Shown: piece by piece, positions 35,438-47,923 of the stretch
Layout of the letters: each line of letters starts with the position of its first letter
Numbering within the stretch: position 1 is the stretch's first letter
Assembly: GCF_017591435.1 (NCBI RefSeq)
Contig: NC_059297.1
Location: 20,092,690 to 20,156,689, forward strand
From: Portunus trituberculatus
Taxonomy: Eukaryota; Arthropoda; Malacostraca; Decapoda; Portunidae
Length of the DNA stretch: 64,000 nt
Direction of reading: 5' to 3'
Made by a program: the position numbers and the translations under genes
Notes under the pieces: generated by a model
Seen by the model: the letters and a program-made list of their open reading frames with translations, nothing else
Database searches by the model: none
Told to the model about the DNA's origin: nothing

Positions 35438-37812
35438 GATCAATTCTAAAATATATTGGAGCTCCAGACACCAAGCCAGAGGAATATTCTGAACTTCCTG
35501 AACAGGATGCTCCAGGGCCATCACATTCATCAGGATCTGTCCAGGAAGCTGTACTGCCACCAAGACCACCACATTCCCCAGAACCACAGAAGGCATCATC
35601 TACTTCTGATCAGCCTCCCATTTATTCTAAACCACTAGATCCTGCTAACTGTCCACCCATTCTGTCTGATACATTTAGAATGGATGCAGTAGGTAGAGGG
35701 CCATTTCAGATTAGTTCTGATTTCACATTTCCAAAAAAAGAAGACGGAAGAAGTTTTCATCATCATTATTTTTGTAGAACATTGGTTAATGGAGAAAAGA
35801 TGAAGCGGACTTGGCTTATCTACTCAAAAACAAAAAATTTTCTCTACTGCTTTTGTTGTAAATTATTATCAACCAAGGAACAAAAATTAGTGACAGAAGG
35901 ACTGACAGACTGGAAAAACGTAGGCACAATTTTGAAAAGTCATGAAAGCAGTCCAGCACACATAGCACACCTGGAAAGATTTACAATTCCGTTTGCAAAC
36001 TGGAAAGACAATAGACCAAGCTGAAAGAACACTATTGGAGGCTGAAAAGAGGCGCTGGAGAGATGTCCTGACTCGCTTAATCGCCATTATCCAATCCTTA
36101 GCCGAGAGAAATCTTGCATTTAGAGGTTCATCAAACACGTTACATCAGCAGAATAATGGGAATTTTTTAAAAGGGGTGGAGCTGCTTGCTGAATCTGATC
36201 CTGTCATGAAGCAGCACATTGAGCGTGTTGAGAGTGGCCTGTTCAGTCATTCCAGCTACCTTGGAAATGTCATCCAAAATGAACTAATTGCTTCAATCAG
36301 TACTAAAATAATGGACACAATGGTGACTGAAATTAAACAGTCCAAATATTATTCAATTATTTTGGACTGTACTCCCGATTTAAGCCATCAAGAACAGATG
36401 TCAGTCGTCATAAGGACTGTCAAAATGGATAAGACACCAGAAATTAAGGAACATTTTATGGGGTTTCTTGTAGCTTCTGAAACAACAGGTCTTGGTTTGT
36501 CATCGCTAATTATAAAGAAACTGATGGAACTGAATATTCTCCTTGAAGATTGCAGAGGACAATCATATGATAATGGTGCCAACATGAAAGGGAGGAACAA
36601 AGGAGTTCAAGCCAGACTTCTTGAGAAGAACCCTCATGCACTCTATGTTCCATGTGGAGCACATTCCCTAAACTTGATGATATCTGATGCAGCAACAGCT
36701 TCAATAGATGCCACTAGCTATTTCGGCACTGTTCAGAAACTGTACAACCTATTTTCAGTCTCACCACAAAGATGGACAATCCTAAAAGATTATGTCACTG
36801 TTGCACTCAAGACCTGGAGTGACACAAGATGGGAGAGCCGTATTAATAGCATAGAAGCTGTGCGGTATCAGGCCTCTAATATAAGGGAAGCTTTGTTGAA
36901 GGTCAGGGAAGTGTCTGATCCTCTGACCAAGGTTGAAGCCCAAAGTCTGGCAGAAGAGGTGGGGTCATACCGATTTCTCATTTGCACAGTCATATGGCAT
37001 GACATTCTACACATTGTGAACCATGTCAGTAAGCTCCTGCAGTCTCCTAAAATGCAGCCTGATGTGGCAGTTGACCTCCTTACTAAAGCGAAAACATCTC
37101 TGACTAACTATAGAAGAATTGGATTCACTTCAGCTCAAGTCTCTGCTAAAGACATGTGTGAGGAAATGAATGTAGAGGCTGTACTCAAAGAAAAAGAGAT
37201 TAAGAGATACAAAAAGACACTGCTTATGAGGCCACAGATGAGCCCATTGCAGATGCAATGAAGAGGTTAGAAATAACATTCTTTAATGTTGTTGTTGATA
37301 TTACCATTCAATCCCTAACTGATAGATTTAAAACTCTGGGTGAAGTAAGAGACCAATTTGGAGTGCTGCTCAATTTCCAGAAACTGGATGATCAGTCATT
37401 GAGCAACCAGTGTGACAAACTATGCAAGACATTAACCTCTGGAAATGAAAGTGACATTGATGGAAAGGAACTGGCTATGGAAGTTAAACACATACCAAGT
37501 TTGCCCTCAGACAAAATGACTGCTCTTGAGCTCCTCACCTTTATCCACAAAAAACATTTGGAGGAATTGTATCCCAATCTGTGGGTTGCACTGAGAATTG
37601 CCTGTACTCTGCCTGTGACTGTGGCCTCAGCAGAGAGGAGCTTTTCGAAGCTGAAACTCATCAAGACCTATTTAAGATCATCTATGATGGGGCAGGAGCG
37701 ACTCAGTGGTCTTGCAATAATCAGCATCAATCATGAAGTGGGGAAAGACGTGTTGTATGAGGACATCATTGATGATTTTGCTAGTAAAAAAGCCAGAAAA
37801 CAGAGCTTTTGA
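35438..37812 (+). pseudogene. hAT transposase main exon (ZMYM1-like), two frameshifts
   Basis: Exon 2 opens SILKYIGAPDTKPEEYSELP and passes through a TTF-type zinc-finger region with TFPKKEDGRSFHHHYFCRT and FLYCFCCKLL. After a frameshift near 36000 the frame at 35993-37261 carries the DUF4371 core: SIILDCTPDLSHQEQMSVV (first catalytic Asp), QSYDNGANMKGRNKGVQARL (second Asp) and VPCGAHSLNLMISDAA. A second frameshift near 37210 leads to the frame 37258-37812 with LPVTVASAERSFSKLKLIKT, the C-terminal hAT dimerisation region with the catalytic Glu. All domains are present and the lesions are few, so this copy decayed recently. Closest in type to ZMYM1/ZMYM6-like transposases. Confidence 0.88.
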
Positions 37813-37847
37813 GCCCAATACAATGCAGTTGGTGGTGGTTTGTATTC

Positions 37848-38010
37848 AGAAACTGTGATGTTAAGTTACCATTATTTTGAAGTGTGGTTTGTATTCAGTG
37901 ACTGATGTTAAATTACTACTATTTTGGAGTGTGGTTTATATTCAGACTGTGATGTTAAGTTACTACTATTTTGAAGTGTGGTTTGTATTCTGAGACTGTG
38001 AAGTTCAGTT
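37848..38010. repeat. Tandem repeats of about 50 bp in the hAT 3' region
   Basis: TGAAGTGTGGTTTGTATTCA and close variants recur three to four times with AAGTTACTACTATTTTG between them. Confidence 0.85.
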
Positions 38011-38453
38011 AGCACTATTTTAAGTTATAATTATTGTACATGCATTTTCTATTTTTCTTTGTAATTTGATTTGAAAAGGATTTAAAATACATAAATATGG
38101 TGTAATAGTTTCTTGCATCCTTTTACACTATCAAAAGATATAGAAGTTGTTTAATTACTGTTTGGCAAACTTCACAGGTATAAATGAAATACCAATCTGT
38201 CTATCTCTCTAACTTTTGGGGGCCCCTAACTGCCTCTTGCCTAGGGCCCCCACAAAGCTAGAAACGGCCCTGATAATTTCACATTTGGCAACTCAGCTGG
38301 CTATCTGGCAGCGCACTCAGCTTGTGTTTTCCCACCTCAATGCTCATTGATCTCTTATGGAGGGAGTTTATGTTACATTTTCCTCCTGCCTTCTACTCCC
38401 TATTTTCGTTGTTATGCTTTGTGGCGCTGCAGTTTTAGGAGACATTCATCCTG

Positions 38454-39478
38454 ATGGCTCCTACTAACCTTAGTGGAGAGGAAAAGGCTCGTATTTTGGC
38501 CTGGAAGACTGAAAATGTGTCGACGAAAGTAATTTCAAGACGTACAGGGCGGGGTGAGAGCACCATCCGACGTCTGGTCGCTACCTCTCGTGGTCTCCCA
38601 CCTAATGTCGTACCACATCGAAAACCTGTCCCTGGAAGCCCTAGAAAGACCTCTAAGTGTACTGACAACATCCTACGACGTGAAACACTCAATAATCCAG
38701 AGATTACAGCAGGTGAACTCAAAAGAAGCCATCCGACTTTGCTGCAAGGAGTGTCAGAATGAACCATACAACATCGGTTGCAGAAAGAGCTTGGCCTACA
38801 CACGTACAAGCCTGCTGCCAAACCACTCCTCACACCATCAATGGTGAAGAACAGACTTGCGTTTGCATGCAAATACAAAGACTGGACTGCTGAACAGTGG
38901 AGGAAGGTACTTTTCAGTGACGAAAGTACCTTCAAATGTGTAAGACCACGGCCAAGGAGGATAAGACATCCCAAGAATTCCAATCGTTGCTCTCCTCAGT
39001 ACACCCGCAAAACAGTGAAGCATCTTGACAGTGTGATGGTGTGGGGTTCATTTAGTGGCACAGGGGGTCGTGCAGGGTTGTTTTTCCTTCTGAAAAACAT
39101 GACAATGAGAACTGACAACTATATCAAAGTGCTAGATGACCATATGTTACCTTTTTATGAAATTCATGGATGTGATTATTTTTTGCAAGATAATGCACCA
39201 TGTCACAAGGCAAAAAAAGTGATGATATGGTTGTCTGATCATAATGTTGAGCTTATTGAGTGGCCAGGTAACTCTCCTGACTTAAATCCAATTGAGAATT
39301 GTTGGAATTATATGAAACACATATATGCAACACATCATCTGTACCGCGGCTCTCCCACGAGATCTTGAAAATGTGGACCATAGAAATGGAGCTGGATTAC
39401 TTCAGAAACCTATCTGGTTCAATGCCAAAATGTCTACAAATGGTCATCAAAGCTAAAGGACAGATGACCAAGTACTAA
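38454..39478 (+). pseudogene. Tc1 transposase (DD34E), one stop and one frameshift
   Basis: It starts at ATG 38454 (MAPTNLSGEEKARILAWK) with a helix-turn-helix region (SRRTGRGESTIRRLV). A TGA at 38760-38762 stands where an Arg codon (CGA) is expected, and the same frame resumes. The catalytic triad is visible: SDEST (first Asp), LQDNAPCHKAKK (second Asp) and SPDLNPIENCW (Glu), with 34 residues between second Asp and Glu, as in Tc1. A frameshift near 39350 gives an early stop at 39368; the true C-terminus ELDYFRNLSGSMPKCLQMVI and KAKGQMTKY ends at a TAA at 39476-39478. Confidence 0.93.
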
Positions 39479-39573
39479 AACATTAGTATTGCTCATTTTC
39501 ATAACATTCTCATTATGTTTGTGTTTTTGTTCCTTTGAGCGGGAGGGGCGGTCTATACTTTTTGCGGATACTG

Positions 39574-39734
39574 TAGTTTCTTGATATCTTTCTGCCTATA
39601 TGGTGACCATACCACTGCTGCATATTCTAGTCTAGGTCTTATCATAGTGGTTAATATCTTTTTCACCATACTTTTATCCATGTAATTGAATGCTACCCTG
39701 ATGTTCGTTAGTGTCATGTATGTTGAAGCAAATA
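39574..39734 (-). mobile_element. LINE-C copy 1, middle segment
   Basis: Between the Tc1 and the next Tigger-type element. The minus strand reads MTLTNIRVAFNYMDKSM and IRPRLEYAAVVWSP-like sequence, in frame with the parts at 34255 and 41036 once the insertions and one TA each are removed. Confidence 0.75.
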
Positions 39735-41035
39735 CAGTAATACTCTGCTTAACAAACGTTCGTTTAACGAATTTCCGGTTTAACGTACTATATAAAGTTA
39801 GACCAAAAAGTCCGCATAATGTACAACCACATCTGTTTTAGGCAATTTTCTGAGTTTGAATTTGCTGGGTGAGGGACCGAACGCGGTAGCTTCGCTGTGA
39901 TTGGCTGGCTCCCCACCCGTCTCTAGCACTCCTGGAGCTGGATCCAAGATTCTTCAACAACGTCAGAGCAACCTCTTGCAGAGAAATGGCATCCATGAAC
40001 GCTTGGAGGAATGGTGACAAGGTTGCTATCAGGTTGCTCTGAGGTTGCTGGGAACACCACCTCTGGAGGTGGTGTTACTGTCTTATATATGCATTTATGT
40101 TCACAAAACAACATTTCTATTAGCTTTTTACAAACCTTGCCCCCAAGAAAGGATTGTTATGTAATGCATAAAGTGAAATCTTACATGGAATACCAAAAAA
40201 ATTAAAGCAGAGATGAGATGAGCCACAGATGAAGCGGGAGACTCGTGGCCACTCAGCCGCTTCTTCTTCTTCTTGTGACCCTTTTGCTTGCGTGTTACTT
40301 TCATCATGATGTTTATGTTTTCACTCCTCTATTGCCTGCTATAATGGATATCATATCTTAGTATTCATATATGCTCATGCCACGAGGATAACTCTTGACT
40401 CCGTGGCACTGAGTGATAGTGAATTACTATCACTCATTAATAATTCACTCAGTGCCACAGAGTCAAGGTTATCCTCGTGGCATGAACATATATAAATACT
40501 AAGATATGATATCCATTATAGCAGGCAATAGAGGAGTGGAAACAAATATCATGGGGAAAGACAACACGCAGGCTAAAAGGGTCACAAGAAGAAGAAGCGG
40601 CCGAGTCACCGCAAGTCTCCCACTTCGTCTGTGGCTCATCTCGTCTCTGCTTTATTTTTTGGTATTCCATGTAAGATTTCACTTTATGCATTACAAAACA
40701 ATCCTTTCTTGGAGGCAAGGTTTGTAAAAAGCTAATAGAAATGTTGTTTTGTGAACATAAATGCAAGAATGTGAGAGAATTAGTACGTAGCTCCTCTGAC
40801 TTCCAATGACTCATATAACATCATAAAAGTAGTGGTAAACCAGTGGCCCAATAGGCTGCCAAATGTATATATAATATTTTTTTTTAACCCATGTGGTATG
40901 TTGGGGACCAGCCCAGAACGCATCCCCCCCCTATTTCCATTATTTCCTATGGGAAAATTACGTCCGCTTAACGAATTTTCTCTCTACGAACAGCTTTGAC
41001 ACCCCCTATCCTGTTCGTTAAGCAGAGTATTACTG
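39735..41035. mobile_element. Tigger/pogo-type element with a large internal palindrome (1301 bp)
   Basis: CAGTAATACTCTGCTTAACA at 39735 is mirrored by the end at 41035 (reverse complement CAGTAATACTCTGCTTAACG). TA flanks both ends (39733-39734, 41036-41037). No transposase. The centre is the inverted repeat listed separately. Confidence 0.9.
40090..40765. repeat. Near-palindrome, arms of about 335 bp
   Basis: TGCATTTATGTTCACAAAAC at 40090 reappears as its reverse complement ending at 40765. The matching continues to the centre near 40428 with scattered differences. The frames at 40011-40205 (+) and 40449-40814 (-) encode the same peptide (HLCSQNNISISFLQTLPPRK) because they are the two arms. 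Confidence 0.93.
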
Positions 41036-41092
41036 TAATCCATTTATATGTCTGACAGAGTCAGGAGACCTTTGGTTTTGGCATTTGGGAAC
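41036..41092 (-). mobile_element. LINE-C copy 1, 5' remnant
   Basis: The minus strand reads RSPDSVRHINGL, which continues into FASTYMTLTNIRVAF across the Tigger-type insertion. Confidence 0.6.
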
Positions 41093-41125
41093 CATTACCC
41101 TGAGTGGATGCCCTTCCTAACCTTG

Positions 41126-41640
<515 letters not shown>

Positions 41641-42470
41641 CACCCATACAGAAATTAAAATACATGAAAATAGTCATTAAAAAAAAAAAAAGTACTGCGC
41701 AAAAGAAATAAACAAAATGTTTTTATTTACCTTTCACTCGCCATGTATTCTATCAGATGATGTCCCTCCAGAGGCTAAGGGACAGTAGGGATTTCAACCC
41801 TTACTCATCTTGCGCTGAGTGGGCAGACAAGGATAAGACATCGTCGTAGATGGAGGACTGTTTGTTTTTTCTTATTTTTTCATCATATATTCCTTGATAA
41901 ATCTTGACACTTTTCTCTATGTCATGAGCCACTTTGCTATTCCAGGCAGAATTTGGGTCACGTTCCTTCAGGGTTTCCCGAGCTTTTTCGATAAAACCGA
42001 GACATTCTCAAAGAGTTTTGATGTCCAGGTCACGCACAGGTTCTTCTTTCTCATCTCCCTCTTTTTCTGCCTCTTCTGATGCCTTGTCTAGCTCTATAAG
42101 TTCATCATTTGAGAGAGGTTTAGCATGGCTTTCCAAAAGATCTTGATCATCATCATCATCAACTTCATCGAAGCCAGCCCTATGGCACAGACTTACTGTG
42201 TCATTTCTGATCACACCAATGTCGTCTTCAGCAAAGCCTGGGAAGTCATGCGCGCATTCTGGCTATACTTTATTTTATTCCTCGCCAAGTTCATGGTAGA
42301 TGTCTTCACTTCGTTCCAAGATGACGATGTTATCTAAGGCATGCTTGATGTTATACGACTTCCACCATTCCCTGATAGTGGGCTTGCCAGGCCCATCCAT
42401 GCCCTTTACCAGTTGCTGCATGGTTCGCTGCTGGTAGTAGGCTTTAAATGTTTGCCATAATTGTTATGAA

Positions 42471-43311
42471 TATATTTGTGCTTACAATAGACCCTTCAAT
42501 ATTCCATTTATTCATCTAATTAATGATGCATGTAAGTAATATGTAATGCAGTTAAAAAATAAAAGTGGGCAGCAGGGGAAGAGATAACACGCTCCATGGG
42601 TGGTCAAGTTAAGGGGACCGTCTGGTGAGGTTTTTGAAAAATAGAAAATAAAGAGGTACGCGAGTAATTTTTTTTTCATTGATAATGTTTATTACACGAT
42701 GTTAGTTTAGTAGTTACAAGCGAATCGATCTATAAATAATTGCATGAAAAAAAAAAAAATCAATTTTTTGAAAAAAATATTTTTCCTATAAACTTTGTCA
42801 CCAGAGGGCATATTTCAATTTTACCAGTACGGATATGAAGTATGTCGTATGCCAAAACTTTTCACCTCATAGAATTTTTATCTTTTTATTTTGATGGACA
42901 TTATGAATTTTTGAATTTTTTCAATTTTTCTTTATATAAAATTATATTGCAGCACTTAAAAAAAAAAATTCCAAATTCTATGAGGAGGAAATGTAGCAGC
43001 TTCATTTAGCTTCAAAATATCTCAAAACTGAAAATCCGTTGAGAAATTTGGGAGAAGATACGATTTGAATGATAAAAAGTGGAAACTGAGAAAAAGGCAA
43101 AAAACCCCAGAGATGTCATATTGGCCCTCTATGACCCTGTACATTTATTTGAGTTGGATATTTTGTGCTCATACACCACCATGTGCATCATATCTGCTTT
43201 TTAGGCATATTTAGAATATTCTGTAAGACTCATATGGCACCTGGCCGCCCCTACAATGATTGTAGTTATTAGTTGTTCGAAGGCGAGGGTATCTCCGATC
43301 CATGCATGGTC
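42471..43311. other. AT-rich unclassified sequence
   Basis: Many A and T runs. Two complementary motifs (TCATAGAATTTTTATC near 42875 and AAATTCTATGAGGAGG near 42975) suggest an element of unknown type. No gene. Confidence 0.35.
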
Positions 43312-43804
43312 GAGGGGTTCTCAAAGTGGTCGATATCGACCCCAGGGGTCGATGGGACCATCCAAGGGTCGATGAATATCCAGGGGTCGAAAGGGGTCGA
43401 TGAATAATCGAAGAGTCAGTAAATGGTACTGCTGGAGTCGAAGGGACCTTTGAAGCCCCCGACTAGAAATCCCAGATTATAATTTGTAAACATCTGAAGA
43501 ATATCGGGCACCATTAAATAAAAAAAAAACATAATTTATTGATTTCAAACAATAGGAAATTTTAGCAGTGCTGGCAACACTACATTCAACCAATCTTCCT
43601 TGTCTCGCACCTCTACTGCCCGTACCAGGGTCCGTACAGGAAGCATTCCTGTCTCTGTCCTGTACTGAGTGAGCGAGCGTATTCCCCGCCCCACCCACAC
43701 ATCTCGCTGTCTCGCTGCTCTCGCATTCAGTGTACTCTTAGCTCCCGTAACTGGTCCGTGAATTGATTATTGTGACGCATTGAAAATTGTGTGTAATAGA
43801 CATA

Positions 43805-45600
43805 ATGGCTGCTGTAGCTGCTAAGAAGAAATGCCGCCAGTATTCTCAGGAATATTTGAAATATGGATTCATTACTTCATTAAGCAATGACACCATGCCA
43901 TTATGTCTCTTGTGTGAAAAGACTTTCAGTAATGATGCCATGAAACCTGCAAAGATGAAGGACCACCTTGAAAGAGTTCACTCTGATAAGAAACACAAAG
44001 ACCTTGACTATTTCAAGACACTGAAAGAAAAACTCAAGGGTCGATCAAGTATCAAGACCTTTTTCAAAGCCCCCGCCAGTGCTGATACTGAAGGAGGTTT
44101 AAAAGCCTCATACAACATCTCCTCATGATAGCAAAGAAAGGAAAGGCACACACTATTGGTGAAGAACTCATAATCCCAGCCATTAAAGAAGTTATAGAAA
44201 CTGTTATGAAGAAGGATTCTAGCTCTGTTTTGAAAAATTTGCCATTAAGTAACAGTACAGTGCAAAGAAGAATTGATGAAATGGCAGATAATGTTGAAAA
44301 AACCTTGGTGTCTGAACTTCAGGATAGTAAGTTGTCTCTACAACTTGATGAATCAACTTTTGGCAGCTCTAATCTTCTCATGGCATATGTGAGGTATTAC
44401 AGTCAAAGTCAAAAGGACATAATTGATGAATTTTGTTTGCTAAATATCTCACAGCTGATGCCAAAGGTGAAACAATTTTACGATGTGTGCAGCAGTATTT
44501 TGAAAAGCACAACATACCTCTCAGTAATATTACTGCAGTGGCTACTGATGGTGCACCAGCAATGATTGGCCGGTACAGAGGATTTGCAAGCCTACTCAAA
44601 GAAAAAGTGCCTAATATACGTACTGTACACTGTGTACTGCACAGGCAACATCTTGTAGCCAAGAAACTCAGTGGTGAACTGCATGATGCCTTGAAAGTGT
44701 GCATCAGGGCAATTAACAAAATCAAGGCACATCCACTTAACTCGCGATTGTTTGCACTGCTGTGCGAAGAGAATGATGACATGTTTAACCAATTGCTCCT
44801 GCACACTGATGTAAGGTGGCTGTCTAGAGGTCACAGCTTACAAAGACTTGTTGACTTGTACAGCTCAACTCTTCAGTTCCTGGCAGACGTGGACTCATCT
44901 CTATGTGAAGAGTTGAAAAAATGCAAAAATGCCCTTTTCTATTTGGCAGACCTCTATTCTAAATTTAATGAGACACAAAAACGCCTGCAGGGTAAAGATG
45001 TTACCATCATTCAGGCCAGGACAGTTCTACTGGGATTCCAAGGCAAGCTTGGCTTGTTCAGAGCTTCACTGGCCCGTAGAGATTTTCAGTATTTTTCAAA
45101 CTTACAACAGGTACAAAGTGAAAAAATTTCTGATGGTGACCTAGAAACATACATAACTCATCTGGAGAATTTAATTGAAGACTTTAAAGTGCGCTTTGAA
45201 GACCTGGAGAAAATGAATGTGCCTGAATGGATCCTAACACCGTTTGATGTTGAGATAGGGAATGCAGACATTCCATTACACTTGAAGGAAGAATTCATTG
45301 ACATGACTGTGGACCTGGAAGCAAGTGCCTTGTTCAGAAGAAAAGGCCTCCGTGAATTCTGGATCAACGAGAACAACGTTGCTAAATATCCTCAGCTTTG
45401 TGCAGTGGTTGAGCCATTTTACTTGCTTTCCCAAGTTCATACATGGTTGAAGCTGGTTTCAGTCATGCAAATGCAGTCTTAACAAAGCAGAGGAACAGAC
45501 TAAGCTTGGAAGAACGAGGCGACCTACGGCTGAAGCTCACCAACCTGCAACCTAAAATCAGCATCCTTGTTGAGGCCCATCAGGCACATCCTTCACATTA
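43805..45600 (+). pseudogene. hAT transposase (ZBED5/FAM200-like), several frameshifts
   Basis: It starts at ATG 43805 (MAAVAAKKKCRQYSQEYLKY). A BED-like zinc finger follows: PLCLLCEKTFSNDAMKPAKM then KDHLERVHSDKK (C-x2-C...H-x4-H). A frameshift near 44118 leads to MIAKKGKAHTIGEELIIPAI and LSLQLDESTFGSSNLLMAYV (first catalytic Asp). Another near 44430 leads to NITAVATDGAPAMIGRYRGF (second Asp), VLHRQHLVAKKLSGELHDAL and WLSRGHSLQRLVDL. A last one near 45425 leads to VEAGFSHANAVLTKQRNRL (catalytic Glu region) and LRLKLTNLQPKI. The pattern matches ZBED5, FAM200A and SCAND3, which are domesticated relatives; here termini and lesions point to a dead transposon. Confidence 0.9.
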
Positions 45601-45720
45601 ATGATGTCAACATTGAAGGAGGAAAAGGTATGTTGCACTGAGAATTAAGTTGCATATACTCGTACACTTCGACATATTTTCATACTGTGTTTAACGATTT
45701 TATAATACGTACTGCATGTC

Positions 45721-45827
<107 letters not shown>

Positions 45828-46392
45828 TTGCTTTTGACATTGGTATTTTTTTTTTCTTTAATTTAAAGCTAGGGGGTCGATGAAAATTTTGAAGTCTCAC
45901 TGGGGGGTCGACGAGTTAAAAAGTTTGAGAACCCAGAGGCGAGAAAACTAATAGCACTGTTCGCAACCATGGCTTGACTCCATCTACTGTTTCTACTATT
46001 TTCAAGTCAGCAGACTCTATTAAGAAGACTGGTGAAACCGTATCTTTCTTGCAAGCTAAAAGAACCACCTGAACTCGTGACTCTGCAATGGATAAAATGG
46101 AAAGCCTTGTGGAAATGTGGTACATAAGTTTTGTATACGGTGCAATGATGCGCCCTTTGTTTACATTCCACAGGTTGCCAGCTAGCTTCTTTCCTGCTCC
46201 ACTCTCCCTCCCATCATAAATTTAAGATTATCAACATTATAAAGTTACTTACGTACATACATTAGTGTACATTATAATGACTTAGTCTTAAATTAAACTG
46301 CTTAAATGCTTAACTTCATAATTTCACTTTCATTAAATCTTTTTACTGTACTGAGGCACTCTCGCTTTGTTTACTCTCACTGGAAGTTCAAG

Positions 46393-47279
46393 TAGAGATG
46401 TACCGATACCAAAATTTTGGCCGATTCCGATACCGATACCACCTAATTGGGCCGATACCGATACTACTACCGATACCGATACCACCGATACCGATACTAC
46501 TACTTATAGTGATTACTGCACTGGACACCAGGATGAGTTGGTGGACGGCGAGCGTTATCAGATGGGAGGCTTTGTTTTGAGGAATGCTGTGAGTCCTTCT
46601 GAGAACGTTTGTGAAATAGGAGCAATTCTAGAAGCTTTTTGAAGACATTTGCAAAGGTAAATTACTCAGTAATTGGAATGAATATCTTCTCAGTCTTCTG
46701 ATTCTTGTCAGTTATTTGAAATTCTTACTTCTTACTCCTTTAGCGACCATTTCGTCTTGTGCATTTTCATTATTAATTTTATTGACGATATTTTGGCGAT
46801 CAAAAATATATTTAAAATTATTAAAATTGTAAAACAGACACAAAATATTAGCAAAAGAAACTCATTTTGTTGTGTATGTTTCTCTTTAATTAAATCTGAC
46901 ATCCTTTGATATTAATTCATTAGACATTAGTAGACCAATTCAGAAAATGAGCTTTCACCTAATCTTTTCAATTAAATAGAAAAAGTTTAGTTTATTCTAA
47001 ATTTCTAGTGTATTGCTATGATCTTAAATAATTAATATGCAACAAATTATACACAATGCACATGATTACAAAACAGAATCGTTACTTTCTTAGTTATGGA
47101 ATTTTTACATCCTTAGGTTAACACAAGTAACTCAAAATTAAACTTGCATTAAAATTAATATACATATATAATTCGAGCTTCCACCTATTCCAGTATGATA
47201 TCTTGGAAAAGGCTAGCACTAGCACTGTTAATTATAAATCAAATAAGAATATGCTGTTATTTACAATAATGCAAAATGC

Positions 47280-47354
<75 letters not shown>

Positions 47355-47814
47355 AAATCATTTTGTTGGATTCTCAATATCTGAAGTTTGACATTCTTAG
47401 ATTATAGTTAAAAAACATAAGCTCTTCACCTGTGTGAACTTTGTGTGGGTGGAGGAGCAGCGTCTGACTGAGAGACAGTGAGAATGCATGGTGACTCATG
47501 ACCGACTGTGTGACAGGATGCCGGAGTTCAGCCTATATGCGTTTCATACACATCCAATTCAGAGGTTGTGGCTTATTACCACAGAAAACAGTATTCTATG
47601 ACATTCGGTAATCACCACGGAAAGTTAATACGCCGTATTATATCAATTTGGTATCATCAATATCTTATACCTATCGAATATATCACTAAGTAGTAAATTC
47701 CTTTTAGGTATCGGAAGTATCGGCATAAAATAAGCCGATACCAATGCCGATACCTAAAAAATGGGCCGATGCCACCGATTCCGATACCGATACCAATCCA
47801 TTGGTACATCTCTT
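46393..47814. mobile_element. Nonautonomous hAT (1422 bp) with target duplication
   Basis: It begins TAGAGATGTACCGATACCAA and ends with a mirrored CCATTGGTACATCTCTT. AAGTTCAAG lies directly outside both ends (46384-46392, 47815-47823), an 8- or 9-bp duplication. The termini are filled with GATACCGATACC repeats on both sides. It contains a TA array at 47285-47352 and no transposase. Confidence 0.9.
47285..47352. repeat. (TA)n microsatellite
   Basis: About 68 bp of TA. Confidence 0.97.
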
Positions 47815-47923
47815 AAGTTCAAGTCAGGGGTCAAACTTGTTATAATTGGTTTGCTTAACGAAAATTCACGCAACAAACTTTTTTTTATGAATGCAACCCG
47901 TTCGTTAAGCGAGGGTGCCTGTA

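Larger units (their letters stand above)
34364..38272 (+). mobile_element. hAT element (3909 bp) with perfect 8-bp target duplication
   Basis: It begins CAGGCCCATTTCTAGCT and ends AGCTAGAAACGGCCCTG, which are imperfect inverted repeats. ATAATTTC occurs immediately outside both ends (34356-34363, 38273-38280), the 8-bp duplication typical of hAT. GGGCCC motifs recur subterminally at both ends. It contains a transposase gene with one intron and two frameshifts, subterminal direct repeats at 34975-35181, and tandem repeats at 37848-38010. Confidence 0.95.
34256..39573 (+). mobile_element. Tc1-type element interrupted by a hAT element
   Basis: CAGTATCCGCAAAAAGTATA at 34256 is repeated inverted at 39573, and both ends are flanked by TA (34254-34255, 39574-39575). 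Without the hAT insertion (34364-38272 plus one 8-bp duplication) the element is about 1.4 kb, normal for Tc1. Its target is the LINE-C coding region, whose reading continues across the site. Confidence 0.93.
45940..47921 (+). mobile_element. Tigger element relic split by a nonautonomous hAT
   Basis: The plus strand just after hAT element 2 reads STVRNHGLTPSTVSTIFKSA and LQAKRTT...DSAMDKMESLVEMW, the CENP-B/psq-type N-terminus of a Tigger transposase, with stops. The right end at 47921 (reverse complement CAGGCACCCTCGCTTAACGA, followed by TA at 47922-47923) is a Tigger terminus. The interior is mostly replaced by the hAT at 46393-47814. The left terminus was not found, perhaps because hAT element 2 landed in it. 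Confidence 0.6.
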
